Positions 38,927 to 51,199 of a DNA stretch of 64,000 bases are shown piece by piece (positions within the stretch are counted from its first letter, which is position 1; every line of letters begins with the position of its first letter). The stretch covers positions 16,076,246 through 16,140,245 of the forward strand of contig JACDQD010000006.1 of the NCBI GenBank assembly GCA_019843655.1. The letters are read 5' to 3'. The position numbers and the translations under genes are program-made. The stretch is from Lethocerus indicus. Lineage: Eukaryota; Arthropoda; Insecta; Hemiptera; Belostomatidae. The notes below the pieces were generated by a model. That model did no database searches, was not told where the DNA came from, and saw only the letters and a list, made by a program, of their open reading frames with translations.

Positions 38927-39297
38927 GGTGGGCTAAGTTCGGAACGCGGACAAGGGGAGGGGGCCCTCCCAGTCACGGGCCAAGTTTTAGTCGGCGTCTT
39001 GGGAACCCCGGACGCTTAATTATGGTACTCCCCGGTTGTCAAACTATTATTCACCGAGTCCAATTTGAGGGGGTGGGTGGAGGAGGACGCTTATTTACTG
39101 CCGTTATTGTTTTAACCGAACCCCCGCGTTATATCTCCACTTTAAAGATAACTTTGTGCGCGCACACCAGCGCGCCGACACGCGACAGAAGAAACAAGGA
39201 GCTCGCCACACTCGAGGCCGATAATATTAATCTCGGCGCTGGCATACTTAATCAACGCCCGAGATAGAGATTTAATTGGGATATTTCCGGCCCTCTC

Positions 39298-39306
39298 GGG
39301 CCCAAT
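39298..39306 (+). promoter_or_regulatory. GGGCCCAAT motif
   Basis: Exact copy followed by GAAAC. It pairs with an inverted copy about 140 bp away at 39447. Confidence 0.3.
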
Positions 39307-39446
39307 GAAACTTGGGAGCCAACGCCGTTACGCGTAAAAGGGCGGAAAGTCAGCTCGGGCAATTTATGGACATCACATGTGGGGCCCCGGCAACGCTAAT
39401 GTATTATCGGAGTTTTCCCTTCCGAATAAATATATGGCTTTTATCG

Positions 39447-39455
39447 ATTGGGCCC
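39447..39455 (-). promoter_or_regulatory. GGGCCCAAT motif
   Basis: Exact copy on the minus strand, convergent with the copy at 39298. Confidence 0.3.
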
Positions 39456-41949
39456 GGGCGAAGACTTTCGAAACATCCTTAGTGATACCAATACCCACGC
39501 ACTTAGTTAAAATCTCGTAATATTAGCTTTTACCATTCGGATACAGTCGCATGATTCCAGGTTCATACATTATTATACGACCGTTATAATCTTTAAGTTT
39601 TAAAATTAATAAAAATTAAGTCGTCGGAAGTGTAAAGCAGTTAAGGTAATTAGCAGTTGTATAGGACACGACAAATAGTCTAGCTCAGATCATGTATGAA
39701 GCATAAATTATCGGAATAAAAAATGAAACAAACTAATCTTTGGAATTCGGATCTAACTTGATATCTATCACGCGTAAGATATTAATGTGCCCAAAGGAGC
39801 ATCTATTTTACATTAAGATGTAAAACACCGCTTCCACCTTGACAAAAAAAAGTCCAAGAAAATGAGGTGCTTAATCTCACGGAGAATAACTGACGCGAGA
39901 AAACAGTAAGAAGAAAGGGCGATAAGCGCAAGACGTAGACCAGAGCCCTACTGCTCAGACCTAATAAGTGTTTCGGTTAAACATTTTTGCAGACAAAAAC
40001 CAATCTACCCAGCGACCGTCTGTCGTCATCCGTAATTGTAATTAGTAATAAACCGACTCGAAGATGCCGACTAATTAAGCTGTAGCAATTAAAAGAGGAT
40101 AAGGGGGTGGGGGGAAGAGGCGCCTCGGTTAGTTATCGCTCTCAACTGGAACTCAATCCTCCCCTCTCCTTAAACACTCCATTAGATTGTTTTCCGTACA
40201 GTTTCATACCTGCGTGCCCTCCCTTCACGGCGAAACTGTATTCAACCTCTACGACTTGATACGCAGGAGTAAAACTCGATGAAGGTCAGAACGACAGATG
40301 ACCAGATCTTCGGGAAGATGGTGGTCTGGTTAGCGCATTTTTCAAAAACCGATTCGGTTATTACTGCGCCAATCACGGATATCCGCTGAAGAAGTGGTGG
40401 GACGGGGACGAAACTCGGTAGCGTTTCCGCGCTCGTTAGTTGGAACGAGCCGGCGACAGCGTTTGGATCCGCGCGTCAATTATCAACCATTAACAGGTCG
40501 GTAGAAAAGAGATCGGGAAAAAGAAATTTTCATCGCCGTGACTGAACAAGGTCCCTAAGAGAAAAATTGTAACGAGCACAACCGAGGCAATGCGATAATG
40601 ATACCGCCGGGCTTACAAAAAAATTAGCGCACATCAATTATAGATAATAATCTATTACGGGTTCGATAGCATACATGGCATACTTCTTCAGCACTACAAA
40701 ATATCACTTCCTGAAACAGGAACAGCCAACAAGTCGATCGTACGGTAAAATTTGATTATTACGTATGGCAAATAAAATGATTAAATTCCATTAAAGATTT
40801 AAATTTCTACACCCAGTATAAAGCTTCACACGAACAAATTCCGATAGATACTTCTGTCAACATACGATCTGAGGTCGTCCCGTGACCTAATTGACCTAAC
40901 GGCTGCTACCGTTGGTTCAGAAACAGGAGTGATGATTTCCTGGACAGTGATTTATTTCGAACCTTCGCTGAGCGCTCCTGCCCCCGTCACGAAAAAAATA
41001 CCTTAAAATAATGGTAATTTATTTTTGTCACATCAATCTTTTTTTTAATAATATAATCTATCAAAGCCAAACACAAGTTAGCTTCAATTAGAACGGACGG
41101 GGTGTAATAAAACCGGGCGTGGAACTGCTAATGGCGAATTCCAATTTACAATTGGTAAAAGGCCAACGGAGGAGAATAGCCTAATGGTAAGATGGTTCTG
41201 CGTTAAGGGTAAAGAGAGGCGGGTCATTACAATAATCCCTACAGCCGGTTAACTGTCTCCAACAACACCGCTGAATATTCAGTTAACGTCCCCAGCGCCG
41301 CCTCCGAGGGAGTCGGTCAGAATAACAATTAGATATGTAGTCAATTAAGGGCCCGGTTCAGTTAGAACCAGATTTCATCTAGGGCATCGGTAACTCCAAC
41401 GTAATAACACGGGGGAGGGCAACAGTGAGCGGAATCGACAATATCAAATTACGCCTCACAACTTTCCCCAAACCTGTACAACCGATCTTCTTTCATTTTC
41501 ATGCTTTGTGGAACAGTTTGATTCACTCATGATTCACTATTAAAAAAGTAAGATTACAGTAATGGCATAAATAAATTTAGAATCAATGACCACTCTAGAG
41601 GCCGTTTTAAGGCGATCAATGTTTATTAACAAGAGCTTCATTGAATTCTCAGCAACCGTGAAGTGCCAAGCAGTTTACCATCATGACGTGCAATGCATAT
41701 TTAGTAACAGACATTAAACTCGACCAGAACAACTGATACTGCAGACTAGAGTAACTATACGTTATAGGTTCTCAACAAGATCTTTCTCAGGATAAGCTCA
41801 TTCTTCCGACGACAATTCAGTAAAGGCCCCGACTAGTTATTTGGCCGCGTTTATCCGCGTTTAAAGCCCTGAACGTAAAACCGAGCCTTCTGACAAGAGC
41901 GAGGATGCACGCGGAGCCCCCCGTGAAATGAGGGAGAAAGACAGGCGAA

Positions 41950-41963
41950 GGGGGGGGGGGGGG
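41950..41963 (+). repeat. Run of 14 G
   Basis: A homopolymer in a purine-rich part of a GC island. Its length may be unreliable in an assembly. Confidence 0.95.
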
Positions 41964-43018
41964 AAGGGCACCGAAAAGAAGGAAGCGGTCCTGAAAAAAC
42001 GGGCGCTCCTCTGTTGAAGAATGGAGCCACCGGTCCCCACCATAGCGGCGGCCAGGGCCACATGAATGGGAGTGAAGAATTTGAATAGATGGACAACGGA
42101 GGAGGGGGGGAAGGAGGATGAGGAGGAGGAGGGTGCTAGCCCCGCCGTGAAGGACAGACTCGCCCTGATGGACAACCGGAACCACCGAGCTCTATTCCCC
42201 TCTCGCTTCCACCCTCCTGCCGGCCCATCACTCCCTCTCGCTCAGGCTTACGTGCTCCACACTGCCTTCAATTCCTCCGCCCGTCGTGAAAGACGTCGCC
42301 GGTGTACACGGTTTCTTGCCCTCGCGAGCACCTACGATTTTTGAACCGAGCGCTTAACACGAGTAAGCTCGTAAAGCTGTGAGCGGGCGAACGCAGCCAC
42401 AACAGATACACTGTCATCTCTGTCAGCACTCAGTAATGCATTCTCAACGTGGATATTTAATTTAATTATTTCGATGCCGAACTAAAACGGCTCGGTTTGA
42501 ATTTGATCTCCATAATCTACGCAGAGACATTGCTGTAATGTAGATTCGGAGTTCTACCTGATAATTCACCCAATAGATCTATGCGGAAGTGACGGAGAAA
42601 GCGAATGCGTGACATTTAATAATATATTAATTAACGTAAACTGAAAACCATAAATCATAATTCCTACTGTCAATATCTCAGTTGCAGAGAATACAGTTAT
42701 ATACTATACGTTTGGAAGCATCTCCATAGCCGTACAAGAAGTAAAAGACAGCAAATAATATATTCTTAGGGTTATGTACAGTGATTAAATATATGAATGA
42801 TAGGTATCATTATAATCACCCCTACCTAAACACGACGTTGTCGTGAAGTGGGTCGTGGGTTTTAATTCACTGTGTAGGTGTTCATTTCCAATAAACCCAT
42901 TAGCCATAAAACAGTCGAGACAAAGGTGGTGTATTTCTCCCGGGGGAAAAAACAATCATGAAATGATGGGCATATATCGTTAGCATTTAGACGTCTCGCA
43001 GGTAGCTATTAGATAAGA

Positions 43019-43042
43019 TTTAGCGCAGCGGACTGCGCTAAA
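43019..43042. repeat. Perfect hairpin, 10-bp arms
   Basis: TTTAGCGCAG, loop CGGA, CTGCGCTAAA. The loop has four bases. No coding context or small-RNA family is recognised. Confidence 0.9.
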
Positions 43043-45927
43043 TGTCAATAATCTCGGAGTCGTTTGCAATTTGGCAGTTCTTCAAAAAAAACCAACGAGC
43101 CGGGCTACTGAAGGTAGGTGGCCAAACCGCACTGCGGTCAACCAAACTAAACGAGGTTAGACCCGTCTCTTTCTCTCATGGGCTCCCTTGAAAAACACCA
43201 ACAGAGACCGGTCTACGTGTCAGTGCGAATCGCTGCCTGTTGTTTGCTTTTAAGGGCGCATTAGCCCCGAGGACAATAGGTCTATCGCTTGCGGTCTCGA
43301 GAGGGCGTTAACATTTCAGCCGTTACTGAACGCGATATTTGAATAATCGGTACTTACACTACGTTAAATGTCGGGAAGATTTTTTTATGTGTATCACAAC
43401 AGTGTGGCACTTAATATTAAGAACTTTGTATTAGTTTACCGTATACTCATGTAGTACATAAATAAGATCCCAGTATTAATACCAGAATACAACCTATGAA
43501 AGTGAGAAACCAAAATAAATTTAGTCAATGGCTATGTTCTCAGATAAATTAAGTAATTAACATTATAAAATATATATTTATAATGCAGACGATTCAATCA
43601 CGAAGAATTATCCTTTCCACAGGCAGTTCCATCAGTCAGCATTGCGTTAGTACAATCGATATCCACAATGTCAATACCGCAGTTATTCTTTTTCAAAAAT
43701 GTATTAGCGTAATTAATAACGGTCATATCATCGTTATAATTTTTTACAATTTCCACAGAAATAATAAAAAATTTATAATTCGGATAATAAAAAAATATGC
43801 ACGAGAAGATAAAATATTGCACGAATAATGAATAATGTTCAAACATTCTCAGACCTTCGTGCAAACATCTGCAACACTAAACAGAAGCTATAAAGTCCTT
43901 TTTTAGTGGACAGCAAAGGACGCTATTTGTCCCAAGCATTCAGAACTCACTTACACAGGTAATAAGTGGAGATTTATACGTCAGCGTATGTAGAGTTATC
44001 GTGATCATTCTGAACTTCGCGAAGTTAAATAACGAAACAAAAACACTTAACCACACTTCATCCGCGGCAACATTACAACGGTACGAATGAAACAGCATAC
44101 AAAATTCAACAGATATATATCAGTCTTAATCGCACGAGTCATAAATCAAGACATCATTAAATCTAACATAAATCGCACGTCAGAACACAACGGACATAAT
44201 AATTCACATGGGCAAAATTAAAGCGTACAATATCTGCTGCCATTTATCTGGGGACGGGAACAGCGAGCGCATCAGAGGGTCAAGCCGCAGCTAAAAGACA
44301 TTTGTTTTTAAACTGTGGTATTCCCATTTTGGGAATAATATGCTTACCGCATGCAGTAATGTTGTTAGGATGAAATAACCACGTACGTTGATAATAATCT
44401 GGTAAAATTTGATGGTAATAAACATTGTTGCCGCGACTTAAAATAAAAAGAAAGCATGTCTTAGACGAGTTAAATAAAGGAGTTCATTAATATTAGGAAC
44501 CTAAAACCGCGACCATAAATTACTGATAATTTCGAGATTTAAATTAGCTCAATTTATGCATACATTGAACGTTAAGATATAAAAAAAAACTTCCTCTTTA
44601 TGTAGCAAATCCCCTGGTAGCGATCAAGAAGATCAAGAAGAATCAATTGTCAAGGGTAAAATAAAACACAATCCGCAACTATTTTCGACTCCTTTCCACG
44701 CCACCGAGCAAAATCAATTTACTGAAGACCGGCCTCGATCTCAAACAACGATGGTCAATGTGGGAACGAGAATAATAAGAGGGTGGGGGTTTATAATAAT
44801 ATTTTAAAAAGTCTATTATTAATGGATCTCGGCTTTAATGCGAGAAAAAAACCCGTGTCGAAACGAGGGAACACTTCTTGGACAGGCTCGGAAAAGTCGG
44901 CGAAAAAGAGCCCGATAAAGCTACTGCAATATAAGCGCTGTTGAAGGAAGATTATTAATTAATACGAAATATAAAATCCAATTAAATCAAATTAGGTGAT
45001 TGACGCAATCCACGTTGAACGTAGAAATAGCAATTCAGGTCAGGAATAAAGCCGAGATCAAATAACGCCGCCACATATCGGTTGAATTTAAATGAATAAA
45101 TATAAAAAAAATAATTTTCGAGCACTTTGACAGCAGGACGTGAACTTATAGGGTTGATCACTTTTTTTCTGCGTTCTATGGACAGGAAAAATACGTCCAA
45201 ACTACTTTGATCATTCGCCTACCGCTTTGATCAATTTCAAAATTCCGGAGAAGAAAACCTATGTAATCTTAATCATCTCACGGAGAATCGAATTTAATAA
45301 TGTCACATATTATATATAAAGGATATTTCGAGCAAAAAAGTTGATGATTTCGTACCCTCCGCGAAATCCATTAGTGTATGACAAAAAAATTGGCGTAATT
45401 ACGATTGCCATTCGAACCAACGGACCTGCTATTAAAACTATTTTTTGCGACATATGTGAGTCAGAAACAGTACAGATCTTTTAACAAAAATTCTGTTTTC
45501 TAATTAAACGACATTCTTTAATTAAAGTTCAATGGTCAATGTTTTCAACTGTCCCACACGTAAAAATGTTAGTTACTAAATATTAGTTTGACCGACACGA
45601 GACATTTCGGGTAAATAAAATCATCAATAAAATTGAGATGTAGCAATAAGACATTTGTAACAATTAGCTGTATACCTCACATTAACCACTGTAGGTAAAA
45701 TGGTGCTAAACAAGCAATAACTACCGAGGTAGGTACTACTGAGGTATCTGCGATGCTGCTATAAAAATCGTAGACTTCAGAATAGAGTTCTTAAAAGGAA
45801 AACTGCTTCATCTCACAATTTACAAACGGTTCAACTTTGGATTCATTCGGTGTGCAATTTTCTTTTTGGTATTTATTACTCCCAGAAGCATTAATTAAGT
45901 TTAGGTATGGAATTATTACCAAAGAAC

Positions 45928-45931
<4 letters not shown>

Positions 45932-45967
<36 letters not shown>
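45932..45967. repeat. (TG)n followed by (CG)n
   Basis: About 29 bases of alternating TG run straight into GCGCGCG, giving about 36 bases of strict purine-pyrimidine alternation, a Z-DNA-prone sequence. Confidence 0.96.
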
Positions 45968-45968
<1 letters not shown>

Positions 45969-46177
45969 TATCTGTGATCGAACTCGCAGTTTCCAGACGG
46001 CTGAGGTTTCGAACGGCCGGGCCGGCACCCGGAATTAAATACCCGGCATAAACGCTCAGTGGAAAAAAATCGATGTCGGTGCGATAAAAAAAGGGCCGAA
46101 AAGGAACAAAATAAAATTATCGACACACGGGGAAGATATTGAGTACGGGATCGGAAGGAGTAAGAAGAAGGGGAGAG

Positions 46178-46180
<3 letters not shown>

Positions 46181-46234
<54 letters not shown>

Positions 46235-46241
46235 CGAGAAA

Positions 46242-46322
<81 letters not shown>
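46181..46322. repeat. Long (AG)n microsatellite
   Basis: About 142 bp of AG dinucleotides, interrupted around 46226-46251 (GGGAGAGAGCGAGAAAGGAAG). It gives artefactual RERERE and SLSLSL open frames on the two strands. In arthropods such tracts can bind GAGA-type factors and act on nucleosomes; that is only a possibility here. Confidence 0.98.
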
Positions 46323-46326
<4 letters not shown>

Positions 46327-48529
46327 CACCTGCCGCAGCTGAAACCCCGGTGGTCCCCCCGCCCCTAATTACTCAAAACCGTCACAAACCTCTATTTGTT
46401 TATATGTGTTTCCGAAATCGTCCCTAAAACTCTTTAAAATTTCGCCACCGAGAATTTCGACCAATCAAGTACTGAAACAGCACCAACCAATTATCAGCTA
46501 CCTACATTCGGTCATTCAGCCTATTCTATGAGTATAAAATTATGAATTAAAATTTCCAATTGCCGTCGAATTCTGTGCATTAATTTAACTTTACGAAATG
46601 AAACTCATCGTTGGTGAAACAAACGTTTTGGGCAGGTTCGGTACTAAAAAAAGAAACATAGAAACACAATATCAACAGGTACTGACGTAACCATAGTAAC
46701 ACCCAGAAACAAAACTGCTTACATTATAAAATTAAATACAAATTATAAGTGGACAAATAGGGGCAATTTCATTTGCGGCTTGTAACGTGCAGGGTCGTAT
46801 AATTACCTAATTACAATATAACAAACAATAAATATTACCGTACCTCAGAAATTTCATTAATAAAACATTTTACTAACGAATTAACACGGGATGAGGTCGG
46901 GTGGTCATGGGAGAAATAAGTGTTTTATTATTCAAACTAAAAATTAGAGACGTTGAGTAAAAAAAACGGCCGGTACAACAAAGAACAATATGATTCGGGC
47001 AACGATCACATCTTTACGCGGCCATAAAAACGCTCAGCGTTTTGTTTTCGATAATTTATACTAATTTCATGCCAACAATTAAGTAAAATAACGCGCTTAA
47101 TAGTTTTGGAATAAGCACGAGAAACACCTGTTCGACATAATTTTTTTATAAACATAATTTATTGCCTGCACAAAACTTGGAAGGAATAAATTTCACACGA
47201 TTCACTAAGTCCCATTCAAGTGAGTAATAGAATGAAGCGCGAGGTAATGCATGAAGACACAGACATTAAAAACAACAACATTAATAAATTAATACATTCA
47301 GCTTCTGTTAAATTGGTACACTGTATATAACGAATTTACACAGTAACTGAAATATATTAAAACCACGATATCGGCAGTTCTAATATCTATAAATTTATAT
47401 GTATTATAATGTAACGTAATAGATTTTTACGTCTGACCTAGTTGGAGTGCAGTATCTTAAAGGTGAAATAATAATTATAATAGTACCATTTGGCAGTAAA
47501 ATTGATAATAATACAATTAACTGATAAAAAAATGATTATTTTGAAGAAAATCTCTTATCACCCCACTGTGAAATTCCATTGCTGCATGGTTCGGGTTTTC
47601 ATCAAAAGAACGACAGATCATTTTTTGACTTTAATTACATTAATATTGACTGAATGGCTTATGAGCTTTGTAACGATTAGATGTTTACTAAAGAATTTAT
47701 TTCGTATACATATAGAATGCAATGTAGTTTTATTTCTTTACGATATGTCTTCTATCCAAGTACATGCCAAGGATTCGATTTACTAATGGAGAACGGAGGA
47801 AGCAGGTTTACAACGGATTTTTAAGGTAAAACTTTCTACCTACTACTAAATGATCTGTATGAAGTTCATAATTTGTCACAGTTGGTGGACAAGGCTCGGC
47901 CCGGACACGCTCATTTGTCGGTTGCCTAATGCCAGAACTCGGAGGGTACGTGATCCACTGTCCGCCCGATTTTTTCCCCTCGACGCCGATCCTAATTTTT
48001 ACTTCCAATCTAACAGGATTACGTGCGGAAGCGGAGTATGCAATCCTCGCAGATTTCCTCCGCTAATTTTCTGACGTGAATCATTTGTATAGCGGTACTA
48101 TAATCAAGATGGGCGAAACAAACGTTTACAACTCGAAAACCGAATAAGCATTGGAAACTAAAAGTGGCTATTAAAATATTACAGGACATAACAAAATTAG
48201 GTTTCACCAGTAAGGGTAACAAAATCAAAAAAGTAAACCGTATTCCCGGAATTACTCTTTACCCGTCTTGGTTTCCAAGAATGTAATGTGATGACTGCTT
48301 TTCGATTTCATAAAAATAAAGGAAAATATATTGTACGATTACGTGTCTCTAAAATAACGGTTATAATAATGGTTGGCGTTTTATTTGATGAAATAAAAAG
48401 TGACTGCCGAACAGTCGACCCTCCTGTAAATTGATTATTCTGCATCGTATATCTCAAATATGAAAAGTTATGTTTGAGGAAGGAAACGAAGACTGAAAGT
48501 GCTCAATTAAAGTGGCAATTAGAGGCCAA

Positions 48530-48922
48530 CGGTGATGGGAGATGGGAGCGGCCATCGGCTTCGGATCCCGAAAACGGATGATAATTTGCGAAGAAGTCGG
48601 TCGACGGGCGGTGAAGAGTCGGGCGTGGGGACGGGGTCGTGCGGAGCGTGCGGGCGCGTGTAATAGAATGTACGGCACGTATCGGGAGAGCCAGCTGCCA
48701 GGAGGAGCCGCCCGCCTCCCGCCTCCCTACGCCCAACCGCCTCCCGCCAGCCCAGCCTAATAAATGTTTCATCACGCTAAACAAGCGCTTTTTCGCCGGA
48801 CCCCGCCCGCTCCCCTTTCTTCTACACCGCCTTTATTGCTTTTTATTTGGCAATTTATATCAAAACTTACCGCCCTTTGTCAGGCCACGTCTCCCGGGAG
48901 AGAGAGAGAGAGAGAGAGGGAG

Positions 48923-48953
<31 letters not shown>

Positions 48954-49260
48954 GAGTGAGGGAGAGAGGGAGGGAGAGCGCAGACCACCGCATAACCCCA
49001 TAGCCCCCTCCACGGCGGCAACCAGCGTCTTTCCACGATTATCTGATGGCCTTCTCAAAAAGCCGACAGAGACACAGAGGGGCCGCCGATCCCCCGCCGG
49101 CCACCCTCCATGCCCCCCCTTACCACGCTCATCCTCCTAATAAATATCCCTACTAATTCGATGGGTGTCCGCTAACAAGCCGGCCGCTCTCTTGGCACAC
49201 AACACCTCCGAATTTAATTAAAACGCTCCCCAGCCTCCGGTTTCTCGCCTCGACAATATT
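48530..49260. other. GC-rich island upstream of the giant intron's 5' end
   Basis: A GC-rich region with an (AG)n tract at 48898, ending about 430 bp from the ILTCC exon. Several overlapping frames on both strands look spurious. Confidence 0.5.
48898..48979. repeat. (AG)n purine tract at a GC island
   Basis: About 80 bp of AG and GGGA repeats with a few interruptions (ACGAGAG, GAGTGAGGG). It sits inside the GC island at 48.5-49.25 kb and is flanked by CCCGGG. Confidence 0.97.
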
Positions 49261-49689
49261 CTACTACGATTCGGGGCATAGGTCCGGAAACAACAAGCGT
49301 CTTAAAAAAGAATGTGGCACTGGAAAATAAATATTTCATGGCGATCGTCATTTCTTTGCCTCGCCAATACATTCAGGCCCTTATCGCCGTATTCGTTTTA
49401 AACTAATACCGATATTACTGAAATTTATTGAAAGTACTAACTAGATTGAGATCCACTAATTTCTCAGATTAAATATACAGAGGATAATGCATTAGGACAC
49501 TATTCCATCCTTGCAAAGCGATAAATAGAGTAGAGAGTATGTAGTTTTTAACTGACGACTTTCAACTGCCACACTTAGTGGTGGCACATGACAAATCAAT
49601 ATATAATTCGTTATAATTTTATGAATCGATATATCTATCTATCATACTGAGGAGACTGGCTTACTCTGTAAAAAGAATTGATTTCTTAC

Positions 49690-49818
49690 CTTCAGCAGTA
49701 TAACCGAATTCGGATAAATGTTGAGTGAAGCGAGAGTGGCCGTGTTATCGAGGAGTTCGCGGCCATCCTCGGTCATCAGGTGCTGATCATAAGGCGGCAC
49801 CTTACAACAGGTCAGGAT
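49690..49818 (-). CDS. USP48: USP48 exon: body of the C-terminal ubiquitin-like domain
   Basis: This 129-nt exon encodes 43 residues, from ILTCCKVPPYDQHL through TEDGRELLDNTATLASLNI to YPNSVILLK. The acceptor is CTTCTGTTGTAG and the donor is AAG followed by GTAAGAAAT, both good matches to consensus. The pattern of a hydrophobic helix end, PxDQ-L, a DG-x-L-D turn, ATL--L-I and -SVILLK matches the ubiquitin-like domain closing vertebrate USP48 (there APFDQNLSIDG and ESVILLK). The codon phase is 0 at both ends, so it joins directly to the exon at 57663-57815 (LKLQ then ILTCC) and to the exon at 23012-23090 (ILLK then VDEPP). The paired cysteines after ILT are not a feature I recall from vertebrates and may be lineage specific. 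Such domains commonly act in protein docking or regulation; that role here is inferred from the family. Confidence 0.95.
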
Positions 49819-50504
49819 CTACAACAGAAGACAAGTAAAAAAACCAAGCGTCATTCACCCATCGATAGAGGTTTCCCGCTTTTTTCCTGCAAAAGCGGCA
49901 CATGAGAGCTGTAAGTCGGATTGTTAACAAGGCTGTAAATCTTATCGGGCCCATACTGTCGCGCTGTGGGGTCCATTAATTCAATTAATTGACAATTCTG
50001 GGCATTATTAATCTCAAGTAAATGTAACGTGTAATATCATTAGGTAAATACATCAGTTTCGATATTTGTATATTTGTTTGATAAAATGAAATATTATTTA
50101 GGGAAGAGTTTGATTATATTCACCTTCAAGAATTCAGGTCACTAAATGTCGAAGTAAGTCCATAAAGTACCCTGATTATCATTGCGCCGAAATATATTAA
50201 GGATATTACTGTGTAAGGAGTATCAAGGAGACATTCGCATACAGTACATTAGAACTGAATACAGCTGACAGAAATACTCATCATCAAACGGTCAAAGTGT
50301 CTTTACGATGATTTGCCCTTACACCTTAATGTATAATAACTCTATGCGAGTCGACCGGACAAAACGCTTTTATACTCCGTCGGAGTCCATACAATAAATA
50401 CAGTAGCGAAGTCGATGAAGGGAGTGTGTCGCTAACCGGTCCCCGACATGCTACAATAATTACGATGGCCATGCATATTCGAGGTTGGCCGATTTGAAGA
50501 GAAG

Positions 50505-50522
50505 GCTGCGGTCGACCGCAGC
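50505..50522. repeat. Perfect 18-bp palindrome
   Basis: GCTGCGGTCGACCGCAGC is identical on both strands. It lies about 150 bp beyond the donor end of the candidate exon at 50666-50780. Confidence 0.95.
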
Positions 50523-50665
50523 AGGAGTGCCCACCAGTCCACCGGTCACTGGCATCCTCACTACGGTTTTCCTCGGATTTCACTCCTCGCCTCATCTTTT
50601 TTTCCCCCTGCCCCACCCATAGCGCCATTAGGCGACTGTCGAACCGAGCCAGAAAAACTACTCAC

Positions 50666-50780
50666 CGACAACGTCTTAATAGTGAGCGGCTCCCGTTGAG
50701 CAGTTCGGAACGCATCAGTGGACAACGCGCCGCCGCAAACACACCTTACAGGATATTGAAAATTCGGGCAATTTCGACAA
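50666..50780 (-). other. Candidate alternative (poison) exon in the USP48 intron
   Basis: On the minus strand a good acceptor (GGATTTATTTACAG) and a good donor (TCG followed by GTGAGTAG) bracket 115 nt. The length is not a multiple of three. Entered from the phase-0 end of the LKLQ exon, it reads LSKLPEF... and meets a stop after about 21 codons, so inclusion would truncate USP48 before the ubiquitin-like exon. In another frame it is fully open and shows CRNC and CVC cysteine pairs, which could instead mean an exon of a nested gene. It lies about 850 bp upstream of the ILTCC exon and follows the exon with the weak GTCTGA donor. It is supported by splice signals only. Confidence 0.25.
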
Positions 50781-51199
50781 CTGTAAATAAATCCAAAGGC
50801 GTCTAACAAAGTTTAAACGTCTACTCGTAAATTCGGCAACGCTTATATGCTCGCGATTGCGGGTATCGAAGAAGGCATAACTCCGGAGAAGCGCCGTATA
50901 CGAATTGGTGGTAATATAGGCGAAATTAACATATCACTAGACTAGTACACGAAGCACTAATGTCGCCTACTTCCAGAAACAATGCTTCGACCCGCCAACC
51001 GAAAAGACTCAAAAGAAATATACACATATTCCGTTACTGTTAATACAAATATATAGATTTTTTTCCTACGGTTAAAGGCGAGGAGAATGCATCTAAACAT
51101 AGATTTAAACTTACATAGCCTATACACTCCGACGTATGCGAAAATCCAACACCCGCCCCTAGGGGTTTTAAAGACTAAAGGATTTTAACGTTATATCTT

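Larger units (their letters stand above)
38800..39480. promoter_or_regulatory. GC-rich island with TATA-like box and two GGGCCCAAT motifs
   Basis: One of the most elaborate islands: TATAAAAG at 38919, GGGGCCCC elements, and inverted GGGCCCAAT motifs at 39298 (plus) and 39447 (minus). An intronic promoter or enhancer is possible; this is inferred from composition and motifs. Confidence 0.35.
23091..49689 (-). other. USP48 intron, 26,599 bp
   Basis: This intron lies between the ILLK exon and the VDEPP exon and is very long for three coding exons that total 361 nt. Islands of GC-rich sequence stand at about 23.9-24.2, 25.0-25.6, 28.1-28.4, 35.3-35.6, 38.8-39.5, 41.85-42.35 and 48.5-49.25 kb in otherwise AT-rich DNA. 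Simple repeats include (TA)n at 37841, (TG)n(CG)n at 45932 and two (AG)n tracts at 46181 and 48898. Perfect hairpins stand at 23132, 38699 and 43019. No transposon protein or nested gene was recognised. Long stretches such as 29.9-33 kb, 35.8-38.7 kb and 43.4-45.9 kb show only AT-rich non-coding sequence. Confidence 0.85.

Noticed and set aside
46117..46342. RERERE and SLSLSL frames
   Set aside because: Translation of the (AG)n microsatellite.
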